Shown: positions 34,189 through 46,469, counted from the first letter of the stretch. The stretch is DNA of 64,000 nt from Trichaptum fuscoviolaceum (GCA_910574455.1 CAJSYZ010000003.1:434001-498000); one strand, 5' to 3'. Translations and numbers: made by a program. Notes: generated by a model not told the origin, from the sequence alone.

Positions 34189-36427
34189 TAGAGCATGACA
34201 CGGGTGCACCCGTAGGTACCCGTGATCCGCAAGTGCAGGTACCTGTGCAAAAAAAATCAATACCTGGATCCGACCCGGATCCGTGGGAAACGGATCCAGG
34301 TGCACCCGCACCCGTTACCTGCAGGTATTGCAGGTACCTGTTAGCACCCGCAGGTATTTGCAGTAGGCCATGAGGATACTGTGCAATATTGTTCACTCAA
34401 TAGCCCAGTCGATGGCCTCAGCCTTGACTTGCCCTTACGGGTTACTCCTGTCCTCAGACGTGGAGATGTAGCTCATGAATGAAACAACAAGCTCAACAGC
34501 CCGGGTGATGGCCTCAGCCGCACCCGACCCACAGGGACTCCTTGTGCCACAGCATAGAAGTCAGCTGTTGAGCTAACGGTATAACTGCCTGGCTTTGTGC
34601 TTTCGCGCGAAGTCAAGCAGTCTAAACCACCATACACCCAACCAAGTCCAGTAAAGGATAAGACACAGTGAGAGCCGTCAAACTCAATGAGCCTTCATGT
34701 GGATGAAGGCTCACTTACACGGATCCCCTGGGGTGAGTTCGACGTGTGTGAGATATTACAGGTCTTGGGCATGGGGACCCTCCCTGGACAAGTGCTTCTT
34801 TGTGTGAACAAGCCCCAGGAATCACCAGGGTGAGCAAGCAGCAGATGAAAGTGCAGCCCAAATGGGGTGTGCAGGCGGCGAGCTATCATCTGTTGCTGCT
34901 ACCCTGGCTGTCCCAAAGATGGTGCTGGCGATTGATGAGTTTTGCGCCGAATCGAATGAAAGCTGGACGATAGGAAAGCCCTCAGGAAGACGAAGACGAA
35001 GGTGTTCTTGGTTTTGTGAAGGCTTGAATCAAGCCCGAGTTATGGGCGATGTTTTCGGCCGAAAGGGGAAAGTGTAGTGGTGGTGATGCCGGGATGGGAC
35101 CGTCTTGCACATGCGCGCTGATAGGAGACTGCATGGAGCGCAGAGAGTCGGACGGCGATGGTAACCGGTCAGTTCTGAAGATATTGTGAGTCGATGTGTA
35201 AAATTACAACGGGCCAGCGAACGTACTTCTTTGGACGAGGGCCACCCCGTGGTCGCTGTTGACCGCCGTCACCCCTCTTCTCCTTTCTCGGAGATTTTCC
35301 TCCTGCGTAGTCCAAACCTTCCTCCTGCAAGACTCTCCTTTTTTTGTCTGGGCTTCCATCGGAAATGCCAAGCCATCCTCCGGCGCTGGCGTTGTTATAT
35401 TGTGCACGCCGCCTTCGTCCTGTCTCATAGTTTGTCGGCATCAAGTACGCCTTCGCGCTCACATGTGACGGGGTTGTTGAGGTATGATGATTGCCCGCGA
35501 AGCTCGTCTGCAGCCCGTCATCTCGATACGTATCTTGTCCTCCGCTCCTGGGCGCACCTTATGCGCCTCATCCGCAATCTCTCCAAGCAGCCACAGTCTC
35601 TCCTCGGTCGAAGCTGAGCGGGTCTCAATGAGCTCAATCAGTTTGTAGATTTTCGAGGTTAAAGAGGTAACGGTCGACGTGAGCACGGCGTCGAGCTCGC
35701 GGAGGTCGGCAAAGCGGGAGAGGTCCAGAGGGAGGGAAGTCGAGAGTCTGCGCATAGTCCGCGCGCGCGTCGGAGGTAATCGATGGCCGTCGTTCCGTCG
35801 AAAGAACTAAGTCGACCAGTAGCACGCGCCTATGCGCGGACTCCAGTCAACCGTCCGTAGTATGTCTTCTGCGTGCGCAACGCAATCGTCGCTCGCGAGA
35901 AGTCCGAAGACAAGAAACAAACTGGACTCTTGCACGTCCGTAAAAGTCTTGCGCGCCCGTAAGAATGTCGCGCGCCGTCGTAGTCGAAGCCCGAGGACAA
36001 GAAACAAACTAGTTCGCCAGAAGAAACGAGTCCTAAAGCACGCGCAACAGCGCAGACGTCAGACTCGTTCCCGTTCACGCTCTCGCACGTCGTGGTTGGG
36101 GAAAGGTAAGTTAATTTTCTCACGGTCTACATGACGCGACTAACACAAGTTATTATCGCGTGTGAACCGGCTACTCCGGTCACGCAACTAACCTGACCCG
36201 TTGTCTTTGTTCCCGTTCCTCAATGTCTGCGGCCTACGGCCACTGCAGGTACCTGCAGGTACCTGCACAGGTACCTGCACAGGTACCTGAGTAAAAAAAA
36301 GTCATACCTGGATCCGCAGGTAAGCGTGGGAAACAGGTACCTGCATGCGGGTGCACCCGGAGCCGCAGGTTTTTGCTGCAGGTACCTACAGGTACCTACG
36401 GGTGACACGCACCCGTGTCATGCTCTA
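34189..36427. mobile_element. hAT-1: non-autonomous hAT-like transposon carrying an ING gene fragment
   Basis: 2239 bp element with ends TAGAGCATGACACGGGT (left) and the same sequence reversed at the right. It is flanked by the perfect 8 bp duplication CTCCTGAG (34181-34188, 36428-36435). A TAGAG end and 8 bp duplication fit the hAT superfamily. Subterminal regions (34200-34360, 36235-36420) are packed with GGTACCTGCAGGTA-type repeats. No transposase is encoded. The interior holds an ING-family gene fragment (35217-35760, minus) and a roughly 30 bp remnant of the F-box sequence carried by hAT-2 (35095-35125). It interrupts the Plavaka transposase exon. Confidence 0.9.
35217..35760 (-). pseudogene. 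Captured ING-family gene fragment
   Basis: Minus-strand reading STSLPLDLSRFADLRELDAV, KIYKLIELIE, ERLWLLGEIADEA and GAEDKIRI is the conserved N-terminal histone-binding region of inhibitor-of-growth (ING/Yng) proteins. After a frame change the sequence continues with VSAKAYLMPTNYETGRRRR, the usual next conserved block, then GGPRPKK followed by a GTACGT splice donor. The PHD finger that should follow is absent. ING proteins are subunits of histone acetyltransferase/deacetylase complexes. This fragment lies wholly inside hAT-1 and retains exon-intron borders, so it derives from genomic DNA rather than cDNA (inference). Confidence 0.75.
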
Positions 36428-36435
36428 CTCCTGAG

Positions 36436-39400
36436 GTCGTCCGAACTTCCATCAGAGGGTCATCTTGAGAGCGGCTCTGACTCCTACGATTACAATATTT
36501 CCATGCTTACACAGGATATCTCGATGCTCAGTATAGGCCGAGACGAGCTGCTTCAAGATTTGGACAGACCTGATTCTCTGTCCCATTCTGTCACCGGAAG
36601 TGACAGTGGCCGTTCTGAAGACTTGGATTCCGACATTGGAGATTATGAGGAGAGCGAGGATAACTTGAAGGTGTATCACAGATACTTGAATGGTGCGCGC
36701 CAAATCAATTGTTCCCGGTTTACTGTAGCATTTTGACACCAAACATTGTGCAGCCACTCCATGCGATGCAGAAGGGAACTTCTTAGAATACGAAGACTCA
36801 CCCGCTCCGCGAAATGAATCTGCGTCAAATGACTGGTTTCCATATTCGTGCCGAGCAGATTTTGAGCTCGCAGATTTTCTCTATCAGGAAGAGCAAATGT
36901 CTGCTGGGAACATAACAAAGCTTCTGGGAATCATGAAGGCTTATCAGCTGATTCAGGAGGCGGAGAATGTAAAATCTTGCGGATGTTCCGAATTGGATGC
37001 GACATTGCCTGACGATGACTTGGATCTGGGTTCAACTAGTACGCTACTCGATGGAGATGCGCAAAAAATGTATAACGCCATTGATGCTACGAAAGTCGGT
37101 GATGTGTCTTGGAAATCCTTTAGTAACTTCTACACGGACGATCATAGCCAAAAGGCAACAAACGAGAACACCGAGTCATGGAAGAGGAAAGAATATGATG
37201 TATGGTATCGGGATCCTTTGGAAGTGATCTGGAATTTGGTGGACAATCCGGCGTTGGAAGGCGAATTCGACTATGTCCCGTTTCGTGAGTATCAGCCGAA
37301 AGAGGACTCTGATGACAACAAAGAACGAGTCTTCAGAAACTACATGTCCGGAAATTTTGCTTGGGAACAGGCTGTAAGTCATGAATCATGCAGCATTCGA
37401 AGTTGGAGGAAGTGTACTGATTATCCTTGACTTAGAACAAAATCTACGCCGAAGATAAAGCAGTTCATGGGTCCATGTTCGTTCCGGTAATTTTAGGGAG
37501 TGACAAGACAACAGTTTCCGTTGGAACTGGCAACAACGAATATTATCTGTTATATCTCTCAATAGGAAATGTATCTAACAAGGCCCGGCGGTCCCAAAAG
37601 TTGAATACAGTCCAGCTCGTAGCATTTCTAGCAATACCAAAGAGTGTGTGTCAAAAACTGAGCTATCCATTTGTGTTCTGATGCTTTGCAGCTGAACGGC
37701 AGTACGAAAAGTCGGATGAATTCCGCTGCTTTCGACATCAAGTCTTTCATTCATCTATATCGAGAATCTTGAGACCACTGAAGAGCGCAATGTCCATAAA
37801 CAACGAACAAACCATTTTCCGGTGCCCTGATGGTCACTTGCGTAGGTCGGTTCTCGGACTCGGCTTGTATATAGCCGATTATCCGGAACAGGTGAGTCTA
37901 TGCGCAATATGCACTGGATGGTGCTGCAAGTAAGTATTGTCCTTTCCAAAAATCACATCCGACTTGAGTTCGAGGAAATGGCTTAATGCGGCTACTATAT
38001 AGATGTACAGCACCTCACAAGAACCTAGATAATCCGGAATTTGTTACAAATCCTCGAACAAAAGAGCTGCACGAACGATTGATAGAACAGGTGGATGACA
38101 ATAGCATAAGTAGAGCCACAATTCGTAAGGAGTATGGGTTCCACCAAGATATCGTCGTATGTGTTCCAACTTCAAGTTGTCCATTAGATGCACTTACCGC
38201 AACTTGAACTATGTCCCGTAGCCCTTCACCAATGATTTTCCGCGTGCAGATATATGCGATCTCATTTCTCCAGACTTACTGCACCAAATCATCAAAGGCG
38301 TGTTCAAGGATCATCTTGTCGAGTGGATTTGCCAGAGCATGACCACGACAGAGCTGGATATTGTGGATAAAAGGTACTATTCCCTTACAAGTAGTGTGAA
38401 TACCATTGCTAACTTTCACGTAGAATCAGAGTTGCTGCTCCTTTTCCCGGACTTCGCAGATTTCCCGAAGGTCAAGGCTTCAAGCAATGGACAGGTAATG
38501 ATTCAAAGGCACTTATGAAAGTATGTGGTATTTTCATCATGATCTTGTTTGAGGTGGTGGTTTGCTGATATCTGATGCAATCCGCTTACTAGGTGTATCT
38601 TCCGGCTATTGTGGGCATTGTACATGATGATATAGTTCACGCATTGAGTGCATTTCTGGACTTCTGTTCCTTGTGCGTCGGTACACGATTACAGCCTCAA
38701 CTCTTGATCAGATTAAAGCCTCTCTGGATCACTATCATCAATATCGCAAAATATTCATAGCTAAGGGCATCCGGGATAACTTCTCACTTCCACGACAGCA
38801 TGCCATGATTCACTATCCTACAATGATCCCTCTCTTCGCTGCACCAAGCGGGCTGTGCTCATCAATCACAGAGAATAAACACATTTACGCGGTCAAGGAA
38901 ACGTGGCGACGCTCAAACAGAAATGATCCTTTGGGTCAGATGATCACAGCAAACCAACGTCTCAGTAAACTTATTGCATCGAGGGCAGACTTCAAGAGGC
39001 GTGGAATGCTGGAAAGTCCTCTGGCTGAGGCTTCATGGAGAGCTTTGCAAGATGTTCTGCGCAGGAATATGTCAGAGTCGGAGACAGATGACGCTGAGAG
39101 GACCCGAATTCGGAAGGAGCAGATGCACCATCATGATACACCCGTAGCTGGCGCAGCTGATGATACAGAGGACTTCTTCGATGACATTGTGGGTAATAAT
39201 GAACTCAACGAAATTGCAGACCTGGAAGATCCCGAAAACGTAGTGTATGGGCCACATCATCTTGCGGTTCATGGCATACTACATGCTGAACGCCAGATCC
39301 GCTTGGGTGGCAGAAATGACCCTTTGAGCTTGATCTTAATGGCTTCCAAGCAACGTGGGTATTACTTGGTAACCCATGCTTTGGTGTTGCACATCTGACT

Positions 39401-40190
39401 TCTTTGTTGTCATCCTTGCAGAGTCCAGTAAGGTGTATCCTAAACAGCTCAACACGCTTGCGGCGATAAAAGGTCATCCAGAGCTCCGACAGCTCCGACA
39501 GCTCATAAAAAAATACTTATTCAACAAGTACGAGAATCACATCTCCAACTCAAGGGGCTCCTCTGGCAGAGCCCAACCAGCAGTTGAATTGGACACAAGC
39601 AATGACTTTTCAATATTCCATTCAGCCACTGCTTTCTTTGCCTACCATGGCGAATCGATCCCTATAGAACAAGCAATGAGGGAGGCGATCGGTCCAATCC
39701 CTCTTGGCGCGGAAAAGCAAGACGTGATGCAGTCCTTGTTCGAGTTAGCTCCTGCATAAAGGGGTTTGCAGGAATGAGAGTTGCCCGGGTTATGCTTCTT
39801 TTTTCCTTCACCGCTAAAGGGGAACGTCAGGACTGCGCTCTCGTCCAATTTTTCAAGCGTGTTGGAGATTCACCCGACCTGAAAACAAGAATGTGGATAG
39901 TCGAACCGGAGTATGAGTTAGAGAGCTCTACCACCTGTGTCGGATGCTGTACTGGAGTGAATGCCAGTGGCAGATGTCGCTATCACCGCGACTGCAAGGC
40001 TCCGAAGCAATCTGTGATAGATGTAGGGGACATCCTCCGTTTGGCCCACCTCCTGGGGGTTCCGAAGGGTGATGAATGTCCTCCAAAGTCATTGACACCT
40101 GAGGAGACCCTGGATTTTTATGATAGATTCTATGTTAACCGATTTGCTGACATGCACATGCACCAAACACTGTACGAAGCTAGACAATAA
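36436..40190 (+). pseudogene. Plavaka-type DNA transposase, main part
   Basis: Multi-exon frame with introns at 36693-36753, 37374-37435 and several more. Landmarks in order: ADFELADFLYQEEQMSAGNI, YDVWYRDPLEVIWNLV, GEFDYVPFREY, SMFVPVILGSDKTTVSVGTG, FRCPDGHLRRSVLGLGLYIA, PFTNDFPRADICDLISPDLL, FKDHLVEWI, FKQWTGNDSKALMK, FSLPRQHAMIHY, GLCSSITENKHIYAVKE and VARVMLLFSF. These are the hallmark blocks of Plavaka transposases (large RNase-H-fold DNA transposases of basidiomycete elements); identification rests on memory of the family. Besides the hAT-1 insertion there are single-base frame breaks near 38668 and 39758. The gene cannot give a full transposase as written. It ends at 40190, tail to tail with gene D. 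Confidence 0.85.
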
Positions 40191-40425
40191 TTACTAAGTT
40201 AAACTCTTCCGTTAGCACATTCAAGTTGCCACATAGTACTACAAAGTGTATTGAGACTTGTTGTACAGTTTACATTGCCAGAGCCAGCGGCGACGACATC
40301 ATGGTATTCATTGTTTGAGGTAATATAATTATCAACAAATCTCAAAGCAACAAAAGGAGAAACTGGAGATGCAAGCATACTGTGTCCATTGTCAACCCAC
40401 ACCACCTACGAGAGGGCTGATTCGG

Positions 40426-41672
40426 CTAGTAGTTGAGGCGACCTTGAGGACTTGAAGGCTTGGAGTCATCCTTTGACTTTATCGCCAATTCTAAATAATT
40501 GCGATACCCTAGAACTTCTTTAATATCAATTTTCATCGCGATGCCCTTCGGGGTTTGTCTATCGAATGACGAGCACACTGCCTCCATCAGATACATTTGG
40601 TATCTGTGCATGTCCGCCTCCTGCAAGAAAGTTGTTCGAGTCGTCTGGCTATCTAAGGACCCTGCTGACGTCGATGCTGCCGTGTCCTGTCTTTCCTTCC
40701 CCTTGCCCTTCAAGTTCGTATGATAGGCCTCCAATTCGTCCTTGTTATAGGCTGCTAACATATCAATAGAATCAAGGACAGCATCAGTCGACTCCTGCCC
40801 TTGATGTATGATCTTGTTTAAGAGCCCTTTTATGACCACGCCTTTCCCATTGTGCATGACAACATTGAAAAGACCCTTTGTGGAGGCAATTTGCAACCAT
40901 CTCTTGACAATCCTAAGCGCTCCTATCAATCTCCTCTGAAGATAATCCAATTCCTGGAAGCAATATTGAATCTTGTCAGCAGAATTATCTGCCAAAATTG
41001 CTGCTTCGGCGTCTTCCAAAAGCTCCAGAATATCTCTTGCCTTGAAAATAATTGCATAGTCGTTGGAGGTAACAGCAAATGCATCCCTCCTCTGGAAGAA
41101 TGCGTCGTGAATATTGCACAGATTAATCGCCATTTCCCAAGATTTCTGCGTGTTGTCAAACTGTAGTAGCGTTTGATTGACCTCAGTTTGCTGGGGCTGA
41201 AAATGAAGCTGTCTAACCGCAGGCGTATTGTATTTCGATTGCAAACTCCCTGCTTCCGATATTGGTTGATAGAATGGCCTCAATGTCAGGGGCCGAAGAT
41301 CGGGACGACGATTGGAAGGCTGAGATTGAGCCATGAAAATCTTAGAGATGTCAACTGACATTCTTTGGAGATCGGCGTCAATGATTGCGATGAGTTTGTA
41401 GATTACGTCGTAGTAGGCCTGGAAGAGCGGTATGAAGAATTGGAAAGCCTTAAGATCTTCGGCATCCGTATCGTATGAGTTCAATACTGCGAAAAACTCT
41501 TCTGCCTTCTCTTCTCTATAATGTCCATATTGAGATAGCAGTTCTCTAAGACCTTCCGAGCCGTTGCGAGAATGAAGTCGGTAGTATTTATTCATGATTT
41601 TCTGAAACGCGTCATCGTTTACCTCGAAGTAGTAGGAACCGAAGGGATCTTCAGTGCTCCGTCTGTCAAGGC
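40426..41672 (-). pseudogene. Gene D, 3' part (hypothetical)
   Basis: 415 codons in one open frame from the hAT-2 junction to a stop at 40426. It starts DRRSTEDPFGSYYFEVNDDA and is mostly helical: EKAEEFFAVLNSYDTDAEDL, then DVIYKLIAIIDADLQRMS, FQELDYLQRRLIGALRIVKR and NKIIHQGQESTDAVLDSIDM. No catalytic motif or membrane segment is seen and I do not recognise the family. The frame joins exactly to 43047 and above when hAT-2 and one GTCAAGGC copy are removed. Its 3' end faces that of the transposase. Confidence 0.7.
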
Positions 41673-43039
41673 TAGAGCATGACACGGGTGCACCCGTAGG
41701 TACCCGTGATCCGCGAATGCAGGTACCTGCGCAAAAAAAAGTGCTACCTGGATCCGACCTGGATCCGTGGGAAACGGATCCAGGTGCACCCGCACCCGTT
41801 ACCTGCAGGTATTGCAGGTACCTGTTGGCACCTGCAGGTAGTTAGCTATATGTAAAGAGATATAATAATATAATGACTTACCAGGGTAGACAGCCTTGCA
41901 TGGACCACGGCCGATTGGAAGGCGTGGGGCTGCGGCGGCAATGGCGAAAGAAACAGTATGGGGGAAAGGAATGGGGCCACGGCGACGACGCTTTGCCAGG
42001 CATCCTTGGGCGGAGATCACAGGCGCAGCATGTGAGCTAACCTTCGAGAGAAAAGCAGGTGTGGACTAGGGTGCGAGTGCGTCATCGTTCGATGCCCGCT
42101 CGGAGGGCACCCTGGCTTGGGCGAATGTGGATGGGCGAGGAGAGGGTGAGGAGGCCGCGTGTCCTGGGCGACGGCGGTTGCGCCGGTGAAAGTTGGCTGA
42201 CGACGCGTACTGCTTGTGAGACGGCATCATGAGTGCAGACGACAGTGGAATGCTGCGGTTGCCGGACGAGCAGCATGTCGAGGGCGACAAGCGGTGGAGA
42301 TTAGCATGAGAGGGAAATGAAAAGGTGAAGAAGACATACTGCAAAGTATCAGCAAGCCTTTGTCTGACCGATTCCACCCAAGATTCTAGCCTGATCATCG
42401 GGATCGAATGATGGGACCGTCTTGCACACGCGCGCTGCGTCAACGGCGCCCTCCGTATGTAGTGCAAACACACCGCGGCCATAGAGCGAGATGTCGAGCT
42501 TGTAGAGGTTGGGACATACGACGACTGCGCGTGCGAAGGAAGTATAATATGATCTGGATGGTTGCAGTTGAGTGTGATGCACACCGGCAGGCGTGCAACG
42601 GTATCACCGAGCTCGCGGCCTCGTTCCGTCTCGCGGTCAACCGCAAGGGCGAAGGACTTGCGGGCAGTCTCTGAGCGCAGAGAGACGCGACGGACGCGTA
42701 AGCGCTGACAGCGCACAGCCGGCGCGGAAGCGGTCATGGCGCGCGACGTCGTTGTCGTAGTAGGCGGCTTCGGGGATCTCGAAAAGTATGGTTCATGTCG
42801 AGTAGAATGTATAAAAGTAATGGTACATCGTTGCGTTCGTCGCACTCATGACGAGTGCACGTGACTGCGCAGGTACTCGTGAGTACCTGCGCAGGTACCT
42901 GGGTAAAAAAAAGTCATACCTGGATCCGCAGGTAGCCGTGGGAAACAGGTACCTGCGTGCGGGTGACCCGTAACCACAGGTTTCTTGGCACAGGTACCTA
43001 CAGGTACCTACGGGTGACTCGCACCCGTGTCATGCTCTA
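41673..43039. mobile_element. hAT-2: non-autonomous hAT-like transposon carrying an F-box gene fragment
   Basis: 1367 bp element of the same family as hAT-1: the same TAGAGCATGACACGGGT ends and the same GGTACCTG-rich subterminal repeats. The left 165 bp closely matches that of hAT-1. It has a perfect 8 bp duplication, GTCAAGGC (41665-41672, 43040-43047). It interrupts a coding exon of gene D. No transposase is encoded; the interior carries an F-box/LRR-like fragment on the minus strand. Confidence 0.9.
42090..42790 (-). pseudogene. Captured F-box/LRR-like fragment in hAT-2
   Basis: Minus-strand DNA reads SLRSETARKSFALAVDRETE and, in another frame, AVVVCPNLYKLDISLYGRGV then GAVDAARVCKTVPSFDPDDQ. 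These match, at DNA and protein level, a stretch of the pseudogene at 60352-61430. The CPNLYKLDIS pattern is typical of basidiomycete F-box proteins with leucine-rich repeats, though no F-box itself is visible. Frame changes show it is non-functional. Confidence 0.55.
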
Positions 43040-43968
43040 GTCAAGGCATTCCTGTATGTCCGGATCTTTGAACCCAAGGACAATTGCGGAGGATTCCATG
43101 AAGAAGAACCTTAGACTATCCAAGGTCTTCCTTACTCTAACAGCGTCGCCTGCTGCCCGTGACTAACAAGCGTAGGTTATTAGACGTTCTTTTTCGAAAC
43201 ATGATCCTATTACTTACCCCAGCAACATTACTAGTCAAGAGATCGACATAAGAAGATATCTTGCAAAGAGTTTTGTTCATTGTATCAACCTGACCCTCCA
43301 AACTCGCAATCCTATCATCCGATGAAAGGCCTGGATGGCCTGAAGTCGAGCGAACCGACTCGTTGCCTTCTATGCCAGTGTGCAATGCACTTTGTGCCAT
43401 ATTTTTAAGCAGTTCACCTATAGTATCTCCGCAATCTCCGCCAGTAGGTGTTTGGACAAAACTGCCAGGTCCCGTGATGCGACTCACTGGCAGGCTCACA
43501 TTATCGGTCAGTGATGATGGTGGCCTTGATGGTGGTGGAACAGATACCGGGAACGGTGCCCGATGACTCAGCGTTCCGTCCTCCTTCTCAACTTTACGCC
43601 TTTTGCTGTCACTGGCAGGAGTACCTTCAGGTTCATTGTGATGGTGGCTACTAGGACTCCGAGTTGAAATGCGATCTTGAAGACGTTGGCTACCATGACT
43701 CAGATTTGAAGGGCCTGCAGAAATGCGATCTTCAAGAGGTCGGCTATTAGGACTCGGACTTGCAGGGCTGGGGAAAATGCGATTTCAAAGAGAGCCATGA
43801 CTCCCAGCTGAAGGGTTGTTCGAAGATGTATGTGCGTACGTTCTACCCCGGTCTGGAATTTGCGACCAACTTGAAGGGTCGCGCGATTGGTGCCGCCCGT
43901 TGCCTCGACCTCCATGATTTGATTTCACCCGCGGGGCAGATGTGTGTTCCTCAACTGTCCCCGAGTCA
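43040..43968 (-). pseudogene. Gene D, 5' part (hypothetical)
   Basis: Exon at about 43830-43220, then an intron ending TTAG near 43146, then an exon reading AAGDAVRVRKTLDSLRFFF up to hAT-2. The first exon is Ser/Pro-rich with a nuclear-type basic cluster (SDSKRRKVEKEDG) and the helix DRIASLEGQVDTMNKTLCKI. Around 43680-43810 the DNA contains imperfect repeats of about 51 bp encoding variants of LEDRISAGPSNLSHGS. An in-frame TGA near 43795 separates a further upstream open stretch to about 43968. The true start is therefore unresolved: either a downstream Met is used or the gene is broken. Confidence 0.55.
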
Positions 43969-43989
43969 TGATCGTGCCGTTTCCTTTTA

Positions 43990-44740
43990 TCTACAATTTA
44001 GCTATTGTCAGAACCAACAAGGGGGTTCAACTCAAACTCAGGCTCACTGGACATTTTGGACATTTTGAACAAAACTGTGACTTGAAGCCTGATAGGAGGT
44101 TGTTTCGCTTTCTCCAACAGCTTCAAAATGGAGTTAAAACTGGTGCAATAGTATAGTAGCTGTGAGCCTACCAACTCCGAGTCCGACTCCGAGTCGTCGG
44201 AACCGAATAGTAGTATCTTGAACTTCGGTTCAAATTTAGAGATCAAGTTGCCAGTATACTAGTAGTAGTAGATAGTACTACTCAGGCTACAACTTGAAGT
44301 TTGAAGATCTCAGTCAGCGGATGAAGTTGAACTAGGAGACTGGTTGACTCACCGCCAGCCTGAGTACCGCCAGTGGCAGCCTCTGAACTAAAATTTAGGT
44401 GGCAGGGACTTCGACTTAAGGTGAGAGGGCTTCAAGCTGTTGAAAAGAACAACCTTGAGTACTACTAGAGTACAGTACTACAGAGTATAGTAGACAAAGA
44501 CACGATACGTCGATGCCACTGGCAGGGCATGGGGTAGTCAGGCTACTAAATGCGGAACTTGAATCTGAACTTGAAGCCAGACTTCTCAGGCTCACGCCAC
44601 TCAGCCAGTTCAAGTTGAACCGTGACGTCTTTCCTGGCACTGCATTCTTCAAGTTTCCCATTTCGTCCCAATACTATGATAGTACTACCTATTCATCATG
44701 AACTCGAAAGCACAACAGCAACGACTTCAACTTGAATCAG
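43990..44740. promoter_or_regulatory. Motif-rich divergent spacer between genes D and E
   Basis: Clusters of TTCAAGTTGAA-like, CTGGCA/TGCCAG and TAGTACTA/CTAGTAGT motifs fill about 700 bp between two divergent genes. The motif set is the same as in the spacers near 32.5, 33.9 and 58 kb. Confidence 0.45.
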
Positions 44741-44744
44741 CATC

Positions 44745-45626
44745 ATGCTGGCATCATCCAAGCCATTGCGTAGAAATCCGATTCCGCGTGAGTCCTACAG
44801 CTTTCTACTACGTTCTCCTATACCGGCAGCAATGATTAATGAGATATCCAGCTTCGCCAAGGGAAGGCTTTGATTTGATAGAATTGTCTCGGCAGATCAC
44901 GGGCTTTCACCCATCCAACAAGGAAAATAGTATTCAATCTGCAAGGCAGAGACTAGAAGGTGTCATCGATGGCATATGGCCAGGTGAGTCCTACTTGCTC
45001 CTTCGCCGGTAGTCCTGCTTTGTTGACTACTTCTACTCGTGGTAGAGAATCAGAGTCTGAGCGGATCAATAGTGCCTCGTAGAACCCCTCGGATGCCAAC
45101 AAACACTCACACTGGCATGTCGACTCGCGAAGTTGACACTGTCCGACCTGGCAGTACTTCCCCAACTCAGGCGCCTACCGTTGTACTGGCTCACTGTACA
45201 CTGGCACCAAATCGCGCCACACGAAGGGAAACTATCTCGCCTTTAGAACAGGAGGAATATTACTATGGCCTGGAGGGGGCTCCTCGCCTGGTCGGGCGCA
45301 CCGGCGGCGACTGGGAACGGACTAACATGTGGAAATGCGTAGGGGTTGTGGGTGATCACCGCATTACTGAGTTCTGGGATGCAGACTTGTTCCCAAAAAT
45401 ATTGCCGATATTCAAGGCACTATATCTCGAGGGGCACGGAAAGGCGAACCTATTTGAGGTTAACCGCGTTGGCCTCGAACGCCTTGCCAGTGTGGGCATT
45501 AGACACGAGTTGCTCGCTGAAAATGAGTGGCCCGTCGTTGTTATGATCGGAGTTGATACGGAGCCCAGTCTCCACCCTAAAGTGGGATGCTGGGCTGCGG
45601 AGAGGGTGAAGGACATACTATGGGAG
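44745..45626 (+). pseudogene. Gene E, 5' part: N-terminal region of trypsin-like serine peptidase protein
   Basis: Start ATG at 44745 (exon 1 to 44787, then GTGAGT). The next exon reads SPREGFDLIELSRQITGFHP, then an intron, then a long exon with EQEEYYYGLEGAPRLVGRTG and DTEPSLHPKVGCWAAERVKD, ending ILWE at the gypsy-2 insertion. This N-terminal region (LSRQITGFHP, then a YYGL block and a VGCWAA block) matches a large uncharacterised Agaricomycete family that ends in a trypsin-like fold. Reading continues in frame at 55761 when gypsy-2 and one GGGAG are removed. Initiation at the other nearby ATG (44698) would put the next exon out of frame. Confidence 0.75.
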
Positions 45627-46469
45627 TGTCAGACCGGGCTTCAGACCTTTGAGAAACGGAAGTCCGACTGTTAAGACGGACGACCGAAGGGGTGGCTCTA
45701 ATAAAGGAAGAAACGTTAGCTTCGTTAAGCTAACACGAACTCACGGACAAGGCTACGGAGCCTAATAGATATAGAGAAGAGAGTCGAACGCAGTTCGACG
45801 TAAGAGTCGGAAACTGAAGAGAGAACCGGGATAAGTCGATCCCGACTGCGAATCGCGCAGTATAAGGTCGGACGAAGGTCTGGTGGAGCTCAACGGCCTA
45901 GTATCGTATTGATACCCTAGGACTTGTGATATTTGAGTCCAAGCTATACTACGATACATGTATCGACTTTATAGTTGAGACCTGTTTGTACATTGTTGAT
46001 AAAACGCATGTCCAATCGTAGTCCGGATCGGGTTGAAGGCATGAATGAAAAGGGAAAGGAGTAAATGCGAGGCCGAAGGTTACAACGGAGGCAATCGCAT
46101 GTATGCGGCATGTTCAGGATAGAAAGAATAGAAAGGGTCCGTTTCGGCGGTCCGGTCAGGTACGTAGCGGGGCCCTATGACGTCGGTTGTAGTGCGGAAT
46201 GCACGTGGTGATACGTTTGCGGTCGGCCCGGCTATGATCCGATGTCTAGTGCGAAAGGTTAGTGACAGTATTGGATATTGGATATCCAATTGTATTGTCC
46301 GGCGTTCGGCCTATGGCGGATGTTGGCACGGGATGGATATTAGTCTGATATCCCTGCGTGCACGCGTTGTCCACGATGTCCGTTCAGTGGAGACGAGTCG
46401 GAGTGCCGAACTATGAGCGGACATCGTAGTACCTGTTCGGAAAGGTTAGGTAAAAGTGTAGTCGTGACA
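45627..46469 (-). repeat. Gypsy-2 3' LTR
   Basis: 843 bp, TGTCAG...TGACA, nearly identical to 54913-55755. It contains several palindromes, such as GTTAGCTT-AAGCTAAC and GTCGAAC-GTTCGAC. Confidence 0.95.

Noticed and set aside
34200..34360. Repeated GGTACCTGCAGGTA units as a CRISPR-like or satellite array
   Set aside because: Units are irregular, found only at hAT ends and inverted at the other end, so they are subterminal repeats of the transposon.
42066..42845. 259-codon minus-strand ORF as a gene
   Set aside because: It mixes frames of the captured F-box fragment and lies wholly within hAT-2; the family-like residues need a frame change.
46080..46416. ORFs in the gypsy-2 LTR, also at 55366-55702
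   Set aside because: They occur identically in both LTRs and have no features of a protein family; no independent support.
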